In this document: one piece after another, positions 56,142 through 64,000 of the stretch
Position numbering within the stretch: position 1 is the stretch's first letter
Layout of the letters: every line of letters starts with the position of its first letter
Assembly (NCBI GenBank): GCA_030998225.1
Contig: JAPYXD010000710.1
Coordinates: forward strand, 32,565,501-32,629,500
From: Diplolepis rosae
Taxonomy: Eukaryota > Arthropoda > Insecta > Hymenoptera > Diplolepididae
Length of the DNA: 64,000 nt
Reading direction: 5' to 3'
Made by a program: the position numbers and the translations under genes
The notes under the pieces: generated by a model
Told to the model about the DNA's origin: nothing
Database searches by the model: none
Seen by the model: the letters and a program-made list of their open reading frames with translations, nothing else

Positions 56142-57923
56142 ATGAATTTCCTTAATCAACTAGCATCCAGAGTGTATTTAATTTTAATTCCACTCCTTTT
56201 CTCCAAAGCAGAAAAATACTTCATAGACTCACAATTTTCTCATTCTTCAGGGATTTATTTTGAACCAATTTCAAAAGTTCGTCTTTTTTCTGAAAAATAT
56301 CATTTTATATCTTATATCGATATCTTTCAGCCAGACGTACTTAAATACAAAATAATAGATTTCTCACATAAATTATATGAATATTGCATACTCTCAAATA
56401 TTGCCAATAATTGTAATTTATACGATCATCAGACACAACTTGATTTTATAGAACAACGCATCAACTATTTTCTTGAAGAAATATCATTTATATCTAGACA
56501 AGCTCGTAATATCACGAATATTTCTAACACTAATGATCCATTCTTGCAACAGATACAAAAAGTACTTTTAGAATTAAGAATGAGAAATGAAACCTCCCTT
56601 TACTGGCCCAAAGAAAATTTATTTCTACTTCCTAATCCATTTTTCCAAAAAGTTGCAAATCTTTCTTCAAAACTTGACAACATTATGACCTACAAAAAAT
56701 GGCATAATTCTCAAAAAGATCAAAATATTCACCTATATCGAATATTAGCAGCAAATTGGCTTAAAGACCTGCATGAAATTTCTCAATCTTTTCTTTTACT
56801 CCTTGACCAACTTACAGAAGCTATTACTCATGCCGCAACTAATTTATGGCACCCTATGCTACTTCCTGATACCTTCTTAGACTTCAAATCCAACAAAAAA
56901 GACCCACACCTTTCAACATCCCTTTTTTCTATGGTCCTTCCATTTTCTAAAATACAATACTTCTTATTCGATAAGTACTTGATTTTTATTATGACTATAC
57001 CAATCCCATCTGCTGAAGAATTTCAATTATTTAAACCACATCCAATTCCAATACATCTCGATTTTAATACTGACGTAATTTCCTCTATTTACATAAAACC
57101 TCAAAATTCTTATCTCGCTATTTCTTCAAATAACCAATCATACTTTAAAACAAATGAAAATTTCCTCAATGCATGTTATCAAAATGGATTCCAAACATTT
57201 TGTCACCCACCAAGATCTATATCTAACATCGATAACAATCCTATTTGTGAAACATCAATGTTTCTAAATTCAGAACCATACAAGTGTAAAATATTCATCA
57301 GTTTTAGTGAATATCCCTTTCTAACACCATTGCAATTTCATCATGGATGGCTATACTCAACAATTTTCCCCCGACAAATTTTCTTATCATGTCGAAAAAA
57401 CTCTAAGACCTTAATCACACTCCAAGGAATAGGAATTTTGCAAACAAAATCAGGTTGCAATCTAGATTCATCAACTCCATATTACCATCTTCAAAACCAT
57501 TTGAATATAATGGATAATTCAATTCCAGTCAGCAAATCAACTACTTCCCTTGCTATAATTTCACCATTTTTATATAATATTTCCATTCAAGAGCCTCACT
57601 TACTAAAAAAGGTATTACTTCTTCTTCAGCAAAAAGAAGACATGCCATTATCAATCTTCGAAAACCATGTCTTTATCCTTACAAAATATGCAAACATTCA
57701 AAAAATCATTCCATCAATTTTTATTTCTAGTGCACATAAATTAACATTAGCACTAATCTTTATCACTTTACTTATGATTACAATTTTAGGATTATTACTA
57801 TTGAAAATTCAAAAAATATCTAAAAAAATAAACAAAACGCCAACACGTATAGAACTTATACAAAAAACTCCTTTAAGCTCAGTGACAAAACCTTTACTGA
57901 CCGACTTAACGTTTAACTTTTGA
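56142..57923 (+). CDS. Env2: baculovirus F / errantivirus-type envelope protein
   Basis: 593 residues. A signal peptide (1-23) precedes GIYFEPISKVRLFSEKYHF (about 37-55), the N-terminal signature of F-like and insect errantivirus Env proteins. A helical middle ends near a LTEAITHAATNLWHPMLLP block, also typical of that family. A Cys-rich C-terminal half is followed by a transmembrane segment (about 534-555) and a 38-residue basic tail. The only RXXR is RQAR (119-122), not followed by a recognisable fusion peptide, so proteolytic activation is doubtful. A strong acceptor TTTTCTTTTTCAG lies 16 nt before ATG. Two unrelated envelope types in one element is highly unusual. Confidence 0.7.
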   Translation: MNFLNQLASRVYLILIPLLFSKAEKYFIDSQFSHSSGIYFEPISKVRLFSEKYHFISYIDIFQPDVLKYKIIDFSHKLYEYCILSNIANNCNLYDHQTQLDFIEQRINYFLEEISFISRQARNITNISNTNDPFLQQIQKVLLELRMRNETSLYWPKENLFLLPNPFFQKVANLSSKLDNIMTYKKWHNSQKDQNIHLYRILAANWLKDLHEISQSFLLLLDQLTEAITHAATNLWHPMLLPDTFLDFKSNKKDPHLSTSLFSMVLPFSKIQYFLFDKYLIFIMTIPIPSAEEFQLFKPHPIPIHLDFNTDVISSIYIKPQNSYLAISSNNQSYFKTNENFLNACYQNGFQTFCHPPRSISNIDNNPICETSMFLNSEPYKCKIFISFSEYPFLTPLQFHHGWLYSTIFPRQIFLSCRKNSKTLITLQGIGILQTKSGCNLDSSTPYYHLQNHLNIMDNSIPVSKSTTSLAIISPFLYNISIQEPHLLKKVLLLLQQKEDMPLSIFENHVFILTKYANIQKIIPSIFISSAHKLTLALIFITLLMITILGLLLLKIQKISKKINKTPTRIELIQKTPLSSVTKPLLTDLTFNF

Positions 57924-58260
57924 CCTTTCCTTTATTCCATCTTTCACCCTTTTCTTTAATAGACTTAAAGTCAATTCACAAAATTTTCAGATACAGGTAC
58001 ATTCCGTCCTTACGTTTCTCAAAACCACGTGCATGAACGTCCTATACCGTCAGAAGGACAGTTTTTGTACCCACGTCTTTAATGTTTCTTACTAAAGGAA
58101 AAACAAACTGTAATATAAAAGTTGTTTTTCTGACGGAAAGTAAAATACCTTTAGCAAAATCTTTTACCTTGCATGATTAGAAAATATATTCAAAAAAGTT
58201 ATTTTTCAATCTCCTTATCAGACCTTAATAAAATAAATCTATTCTAACAATTTGTAGAAA
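57924..58260 (+). other. intergenic, env2 to CX2C ORF
   Basis: 337 bp with no ORF. It contains ACGTCC/GGACAG words and ends in the acceptor TTTGTAG before ATG 58261. Confidence 0.5.
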
Positions 58261-58668
58261 ATGATACCAATTCCAAGTGAACCTATTGTTAACCATCTTG
58301 GACCAGTAGACGGTGTATGTCCGCAAGACTATCCGATAGCATACGCGCACTTATTACAGAGCTATTGCTTCGAATTAGAACCTTCAACATTGTTTTTATA
58401 TTATAATCACCAAACCACAAAAAGATATTGCCAATTCTGTTTCGAGAAATTAGATGAGGAAACTCAAAATAACTGTGAATTTTTTACATCATGGCATTCC
58501 ATTTGTAAATTGGAATGCATATATATGAATTGTTACGGTTGTCAAGAACTATTAATTACTCCGCGAAAAAGAGCAGCTGATTGTAGAGAATGTATCGAAC
58601 AATATTTAAATTATAAATTCGAAATTAGTCAAGGAAACGAAGTTCTAGTAGAAAATACCCCTGCATGA
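58261..58668 (+). CDS. CX2C zinc-binding-type accessory protein A
   Basis: 135 residues with 11 Cys. CX2C pairs lie at 57/60, 91/94 and 108/111, with further Cys at 20, 36, 72, 82 and 86. The last two pairs are separated by 13 residues, exactly as in the next ORF, and PRKRAADC resembles its RQRADLC. A zinc-ribbon or treble-clef fold is likely. I do not recognise the family. An acceptor TTTGTAG lies 3 nt before ATG. The protein is small and acidic at the ends, without signal or membrane segment. Confidence 0.65.
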   Translation: MIPIPSEPIVNHLGPVDGVCPQDYPIAYAHLLQSYCFELEPSTLFLYYNHQTTKRYCQFCFEKLDEETQNNCEFFTSWHSICKLECIYMNCYGCQELLITPRKRAADCRECIEQYLNYKFEISQGNEVLVENTPA

Positions 58669-58807
58669 TTATACGTATCTACCTTCCACGCATGTAATCA
58701 CGCATGAAAAATTTTGTTAAATTTAATAAAATCCTTAATACTAAAAAATTGTAAATTTTACAAATATTTCAAATTCCTTAAATATTGTAAATTTCCCCAA
58801 CAGAAAA

Positions 58808-59239
58808 ATGCTGCCCCAAGAAATCGAAACAATCGAAGCAGTAGAAGTTCGAGCAAGCGAGCAGGATGTTCAGCCGTATTTTGAAAATCAATTATGGTCA
58901 GAATACTGCTGCACAACCCTGGTCGAGAATTTTTACATGAATGTTCTCGAAAAAAAACTTGTTTGCGAAGATTGTTGGATGACAGAACTCAGCTTTTTCG
59001 AAACCGAAGTAACATTACCCGTCCGAATAGACCACATAGTTACTAAAGACTTATATTGTACGTTAAAACTATCTAGCCTCGACTGCTCCATTTGCAATAC
59101 ACAAATTTTTTACATGCGGCAAAGAGCAGATTTATGTGTAACTTGTGCCGAACGTGTAATTCATTTATACCAACAAGAAGCACTGTATAACGACGTCGAT
59201 TCCGAAGCATCGACTATTATTTATAACAACGACGAATAA
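58808..59239 (+). CDS. CX2C zinc-binding-type accessory protein B (paralogue of A)
   Basis: 143 residues. CX2C pairs lie at 53/56, 93/96 and 110/113, plus C34, C35 and C84. CX2C-X13-CX2C and the R-x-R-A-D-x-C block match the preceding ORF, so the two arose by duplication. Acidic N and C termini could act in nuclear or transcription roles, but there is no direct clue. The acceptor TTCCCCAACAG lies 4 nt before ATG. Confidence 0.65.
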   Translation: MLPQEIETIEAVEVRASEQDVQPYFENQLWSEYCCTTLVENFYMNVLEKKLVCEDCWMTELSFFETEVTLPVRIDHIVTKDLYCTLKLSSLDCSICNTQIFYMRQRADLCVTCAERVIHLYQQEALYNDVDSEASTIIYNNDE

Positions 59240-59586
59240 AAATAATAAATCAAAACATATTTTTTATTATTCTTTCTTCTAAATATAAACAATATCTATT
59301 ACTAACTTTTGTTAAAAAATTTTCGCTTTTAATTTTTTATTCGTTGTTTAAAATCATATTTCATATACACCACTACTTCTTCCTTAACCACCATAATGTA
59401 ACAACAAACCTTAATAAATTAAAATGTTCTTAAAAACAGACCACTGTTTTCTCTGCATGAAATATCTCTTTGAGTTAGGAAACGCGAAAAGTGAATATAT
59501 CAACAAACACAAAATTATTACAAAAAAAAACTAACTAACTTTAGAATTTCAATAAATTCAATCATCAACTCAAATAGGTAATTCTT
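59240..59586 (+). other. intergenic within element
   Basis: 347 AT-rich bases with no ORF, ending in the acceptor TTCTTTTGCAG (AG at 59591-59592) of the next gene. Confidence 0.5.
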
Positions 59587-59601
59587 TTGCAGATAAAAAC
59601 A

Positions 59602-60050
59602 ATGGCCTTGCAGACAAGAGACCTATCGAAAGGCACGGCTGTACAAGTTTTAAACGAGATAAGCATTGAGTATGATTTCTCCGAACCCTCATATACTGTA
59701 AAATCGCTTGGAAAACACCAAGAACTGCCACCGTTCCAAGCGACTTGCGAAATTTTTAAAAATAAAATAACTTTTTCTTGTATTGGGGAACCAGCCCCTC
59801 AAAAAAGTCTGCAAAGCAAAATGCAGCATCTAAACTCTTGGAAATGCTTTCCACAAGATATGTATTTTTAGAAGAAATGAAAGAAAAAAGCTTAATCCCA
59901 GAAACGAGAATTTTCAAAATAAATGATGAAATCAGTAAAGAAACCTTGCCAAAATGGACCAACTCTTGTGAAAGGTGTTTTCAAAGAGGGCATTTAGCTC
60001 ATAACTGCCGCAACCCTTTACGTAATAGAAAATATAAAAATAATTCTTAA
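59602..60050 (+). pseudogene. third dsRBD-CCHC gene, split by a one-base frameshift
   Basis: From ATG 59602 the frame encodes the first part of a dsRBD (TAVQVLNEISIEYDF, then FQATCEIFKNKITF). The second half of the domain (KKSAKQNAASKLLEML) and a complete CCHC knuckle (CERCFQRGHLAHNC) are in the -1 frame, ending at 60050. The change falls near the run of six A at about 59799-59804. It may be a disabling mutation, a sequencing error, or slippage on the A run; the reading-frame split at the run is not the canonical retroviral heptamer phase. The acceptor CTTTTGCAG lies 9 nt before ATG. Confidence 0.7.
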
Positions 60051-60462
60051 AAATCTACATTATGAAATTACGTTTTATATTACAGTTTTATATATTATTA
60101 TTTTATATTAAATGATATTTATAATTTACGAATATGAAATAAAAATTATTGATGTATTTAGTTATATAAGAAAAAATCATATGTAACCTTATGTTAAGTT
60201 CATACTATTTCAAAAAGCTATGTAATTATTTATAACAAAAAAAATTATAATATTTAGATAATATAAAATTTTATGACATCAAAAAAAATCGATATTGGAA
60301 TCAAATAGTCAAATGCAAAAAATACAAATTGTAAAAGAGACGCCGAAATGAATGTTGGTTATTACGTCAGAAATAGAAATTCAATGTATCTTCAAAAACA
60401 TTAACGAATGTATTCTTCTTCCGAAGATTCGATCGCGGATGCTTCACCCCCGCGCTCGAACT
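60051..60462 (+). other. 3' untranslated region of the element
   Basis: AT-rich, no ORF, leading to the GC-richer sequence just before the polypurine tract. Confidence 0.5.
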
Positions 60463-60475
60463 AGGGGGGGGGAGG
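60463..60475 (+). other. polypurine tract
   Basis: AGGGGGGGGGAGG directly abuts the TG start of the 3' LTR, as required for plus-strand priming. It is unusually G-rich. Confidence 0.85.
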
Positions 60476-61237
60476 TGTCACGTCCCGCGACGCATTAGAA
60501 TGTACTATAGGCATAGGCTAGGTCTAGAGAGAAATCTGGGGAAATTACTAAAAGAGAGAGAAAACCACCTATTGAAAAGAGAGGTATAACTACGTCACAC
60601 GCAGCGGGAGACTGCGCAACGCGTGACGTCACCAAAAAATATAATATAAAAAGGACACGCCGCCAAGGGAAAACTAGTCTTGTGAGCAAAATTAAGTGCG
60701 GGAAATTTCTAAAATCTTAAAAGGATTCACAGCGTGAGATACGTGTTTAGTTCAGTTTTCCGAAGAAACGTGTCGTAAATTCTCTGATTGTACTTTCAAT
60801 CTTTGAAAGGATCTTAGAGTCAGTGTAGAGTGAAATAACTATTCTTGTCCTCCTCACACCAGTGGGATATTTGTTTCTGTCTTCCTCACACCAGTGGGAT
60901 ACCTATTGCTGTCTTCGTCGCACCAGTGGAAGAATCTTTCTCTCTCCCTCACACCTGTGAGGATCATTCATAAAAAAGGGACTATTCACAACTCAACAAA
61001 GGTACCGAAAATTCTCTCTATTCTTTACCTATTCCCTGTGCCATTGTTTGAATCATTGTAAAATTTTAACCTTGTTTATATCAGTGTTAATTTAAATAAA
61101 TTCAATTTGTATTACTTTACTAATCATTGTGTACTTTTCATTGACTTATCCTCATCCCTAAGAGAGGATCATTCGATCCTAACTTAAAACGAGGAATCTT
61201 CGATCAAAGTAAGTATTTACGTACTTGTGACGTAACA
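60476..61237 (+). repeat. 3' LTR (762 bp)
   Basis: Identical by eye to the 5' LTR, with AATAAA at 61095-61100 and followed by the second CAAG at 61238-61241. The 64-residue minus-strand ORF found in both LTRs is incidental. Confidence 0.93.
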
Positions 61238-61944
61238 CAAGAATAAGAATAAAACGTGAGCTGCTTTGATAACCAAGCTTATAGCTACAAGTAGAAACAT
61301 TACCGGGAACAGTAGCGACTTACTTGCCAGTCCAATATAATGTTTTCAAAAATTCTTCGCTTAAGAATGGGGAGGCTTCTGAACGTCGCTCATACTTCAG
61401 ACGCGAGGCATCTCCGGCCTCTCAATTGTACAAGTATACAACACTTAGAATTAAGATAAACTCAGTAAGAAGATAATAATTAGCACAATAAAGAACCTAT
61501 TACAAAACCTACAATACAATCTTCAGAGATCAGTTACAAATCAGTCATTTGCATTATAAATTAACGCGAATCGTCGAATTAGCACAATATCTGACTGGTC
61601 GCGCTTTGTGCGCATGAGCAGCACAGAAAACGCGGGATGTCTAAGCAGCCGTTAGCAACCGCTGCTAACTTCTTACATATCAGCGCAAAATTTTAAAAGT
61701 TACGAGTACGAATTTTGAGATTTTCTAGGAGAGTAAACTGTTTTAGCAGCAACAACCAAATGATTAGCTACAACTCTTAATACGCTAAGGAGTCCAATGC
61801 AAATTTTCAACTTCGATTGCAGCTAACATTTTTTAACTGTCCCAGCAAACTGTTAAGTCTCTCAGCAAACTTTTTATCAATCACAATTAACTAGTCGACA
61901 GCTAACTGCAGTTAGCAGTAGCAGAAATTTCATTTTTTTCCGTG

Positions 61945-62384
61945 TATAGGTTAACCTCTCTTGAAGAATATCTTCTGGCTTTAATTTGCTTTTCGCAAAT
62001 CGCATGATCTACTTTGTATTTCATATTATCCCGAAGGATAGCAATTTGCCGTAATTTTATTGTATTTTCATCCTTCGGTACAATGAAAAAATGAACTTTA
62101 TCGGAACAAGACTTATATCCGGATTTATACCCAAAACAGACACATTTCACCATTTTTTGCACCAATTTTTTCAGATATTTGTTTCCAGACTCGCGGAATT
62201 TATCTCAGTACCGTTCAAGAACTCAAAAATTTGAAAATTTATAGGGAAAAGCTCAAAAAACTACATTTTATAATGTGATTTTCGTGTAAGTCGGCCCAAT
62301 GAACAGTCAGCGCCACCATGGCAGCCAGTCACAATTCATGTCATTTTCAACTCAGAGATGCAGGGGGCTGGCCGAGACGAAGCC
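61945..62384. other. non-coding stretch
   Basis: The minus-strand ORF 61902-62165 crosses the end of the DNA element and has no domain. Sequence from 62290 on begins the promoter-like repeat region. Confidence 0.3.
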
Positions 62385-62842
62385 GGGGCGCGATCAGTCC
62401 TGCGAGTATTGTCGCGAGTCCCGTAATTTCCCGAATGTGTGCATTGGCACGTATTCTACTTTATGTGACTCCGGTGCGTATACGAGTTTTTATGCGTACA
62501 CTCGAGTCTAATCTAGTATTTTAGTTGTTTGCGGCGCTAGTCATTACACTTGATATGTCACGACTAGTCCCGGCCATTTTGATTTTATCGATCTTGTGTA
62601 GTAGTAAAGGATTTCAATAGACGCATGCGCGGTTCAAATGAACAAGGCTTTGCCAGTACGGTGTCAACGCTGTACGAAGAAGAAGAAGAATAAGAAGAAG
62701 ATTGTGCTTTGTTGCATGGCTGTAGGCGCATGCGCAGTTCAATTTTTACATTTCATTTCTCTTTGATGCAATATACTACATTGCGATACTGTTAACTGTA
62801 GCGAAAAAACGAGTTTGCGCGCCGGTAGCACATAAAATATTA
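62385..62842 (+). repeat. promoter-like repeat abutting the second gene copy
   Basis: Inverted relative of 36948-37430. It contains a perfect GCGCATGCGC palindrome (62726-62735), an ACGCATGCGC word near 62628, AAAATGGCCG (complement, about 62572) and a GAAGAAGAAG run (62674-62702). It ends at the TATA box of the downstream exon. Confidence 0.65.
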
Positions 62843-62876
62843 TATATAGCCTCAGTTTATCAAGTGTTAACTATCA
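62841..62876 (+). promoter_or_regulatory. TATA box and initiator of the second secreted-protein gene
   Basis: TATATATAG (62841-62849) and TCAGT about 30 bp downstream (62874-62878) fit an arthropod core promoter. It aligns with the first gene's promoter. Confidence 0.55.
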
Positions 62877-62908
62877 GTATCTTAATCATCGTTTCATAGT
62901 TTGTAAAG

Positions 62909-62981
62909 ATGAAGGGCCTGGTTTGTAAAATGTTTTGTGTGATCTTAGCTGCCGCCATTTTAGATGAGGCTTATTCAGAAG
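62909..62981 (+). CDS. second secreted-protein gene, exon 1 only
   Basis: 73 nt encoding MKGLVCKMFCVILAAAILDEAYSE followed by the donor G|GTAATT. The same length, phase and signal peptide as 34075-34147 show a paralogous gene whose remaining exons lie beyond the window, or possibly are lost. Confidence 0.65.
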
Positions 62982-63269
62982 GTAATTTCAATATTTTCAT
63001 TTGAATAAATCGAATATATGTTCAACTAACTGTTATAAAAGCTACGAGAATTTGAAATTCACTATATCAAAGTTGCGAAGCGAAACAAAGACTATGTGAA
63101 TCAGAAAATCACTATATGAAAAATCAGTCACTCTACTAAAAGGCTTGACTTTTAGAAATATTTTATAAATATTGTAATATTGGAATTAATTTGTGCTTCT
63201 GGCGAACCGTTTTCCAAGAACTTTTTATTGTACTTTAAACGCAAAATATTAATGTAATTTGACGTGTCT

Positions 63270-63460
63270 GAAAACATGTCTGCTATTATATTGACCCAAA
63301 ATTCATAGAATTTGTATTCATTATGTTATTTTGGCATTGGGTCAGATTCTTTTTATTTTCACATTTAAATTAACAATGGCAGATATATAAAAAAAAACGT
63401 AAAAAGTAAGACAAACGTTTCGGCCACATATGGGGGCCCTCTTTAGTGCCATAAATTAAA
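63270..63460 (+). repeat. single copy of the 7.2-kb inverted-repeat arm
   Basis: The sequence from ACATGTCTGCTATTATATT through AAACGTTTCGGCCACATATGG matches the left arm at 7135-7330 in the same orientation. The hammerhead-like core reads CUAAAGA here (complement) instead of CUGAAGA. Confidence 0.7.
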
Positions 63461-63469
63461 AGATTAATT

Positions 63470-64000
63470 CATTTCATTCATTTTTATCATTTACCCTAAC
63501 GAAAAATCTCTCAGTATACTTTTCTAGTCGATTTTACTATCCATGTTCTTCTATAATAATAATAATAATAATCGGCACACGTAGCAGACAGCATTTAGCT
63601 GTTCATACTGTATACCCTGTATGCCAATTGTGGCCTATCGCATATTTGCCTATTCCAAAATGTTTGTGTGTTTATGAACTGCATTTAACCTCAGTGTCTC
63701 CAGAACGTGGGATTTTTCAGCCCCCACCACGATCCCATCTGGGAGAAACACATGCAAACGTGGCGTGTCAGTGTGTTGGCTCTGCTACACGCTGCGGTCA
63801 CCAGCTTCGTGTAAAGCCGAAGGTGCACGAAGACGGACTTCGTTACAATGCTTGAGTTTTCAAGTTATTTTTAGATTTCAGGCTTTCGTTTATCGAGTCG
63901 AAATTAAGAATTGTATTTTTCTCGAGTACGTGCAAAAGAGGCGCGAAGCAGACGACGAATTTGAATTTACGAAGTATATAGTTCACGAAATAACACTTTT
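63470..64000. other. window end, nothing supported
   Basis: A (TAA)n run near 63554-63572 is present. The ORF at 63628-63855 has no recognisable domain or splice context. Confidence 0.3.

Larger units (their letters stand above)
44534..61944. mobile_element. CACGG-ended DNA element split by the LTR element
   Basis: CACGGAAAAAAATAATTAGC at the left and the complement of CACGGAAAAAAATGAAATTT at the right bracket about 1.18 kb once the LTR element and its duplicated CAAG are removed. GCTAAC/GTTAGC words recur in both halves. The ends belong to the CACGGAGAAAAAT-type group seen elsewhere in the window. The right half is inferred from the terminus and word content only. Confidence 0.5.

Overview
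The window is eukaryotic, AT-rich DNA with introns and many DNA transposons of insect type (mariner relatives, TTAA-flanked fold-back elements). It most likely comes from an insect. A hymenopteran is my guess and is not proven by the sequence. No prokaryotic features, rRNA or CRISPR array are visible, and most of 1-34 kb is non-coding repeat-rich sequence.

Main object: 45015-61237 is one complete, apparently very young LTR element of about 16.2 kb. It has two 762-bp LTRs that look identical, a 4-bp target duplication (CAAG), a primer-binding site matching tRNA-Gly(GCC), and a G-rich polypurine tract. Its Pol is Metaviridae (Ty3/Gypsy) type, but the element is built like a complex retrovirus. 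After pol come a CARD-only protein, a chuvirus-like G envelope, two dsRNA-binding proteins, a baculovirus-F/errantivirus-type second envelope, two paralogous CX2C proteins, and a third dsRBD-CCHC reading frame broken by one frameshift. Each downstream ORF has a splice-acceptor-like AG 1-16 nt before its ATG. A strong donor (GTAAGT) lies in U5 at the end of a leader in which I find no ATG, so the genes are probably expressed as alternatively spliced mRNAs from one LTR promoter. No capsid or catalytic protease domain is visible, so this copy probably needs Gag/PR in trans. Pol carries an unusual roughly 500-residue insert between RNase H and integrase with two AT-hooks and an acidic repeat. The gene set suggests a virus-like element armed against apoptosis (CARD) and RNA interference (dsRBD proteins); that role is inference.

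Host gene: 34075-41357 can be read as a five-exon gene for a secreted protein of about 225 residues of unknown function. A second copy of its first exon lies at 62909-62981, so the 16-kb element sits between two tandem paralogues.

Rest of the window: 1-34 kb holds a mosaic of DNA transposons. These include a mariner (14740-19000) interrupted by two abutting elements with CACGGAGAAAAATA ends, an internally deleted mariner (25274-26210), a decayed mariner-like transposase interrupted by a large inverted repeat (6.9-8.3 kb), many TTAA-flanked fold-back elements, TA-flanked MITEs, and hammerhead-like motifs suggestive of Penelope-type remnants. Two GC-richer stretches near 20.5-21.3 and 23.0-23.7 kb may be promoters or 5' exons of unseen genes.
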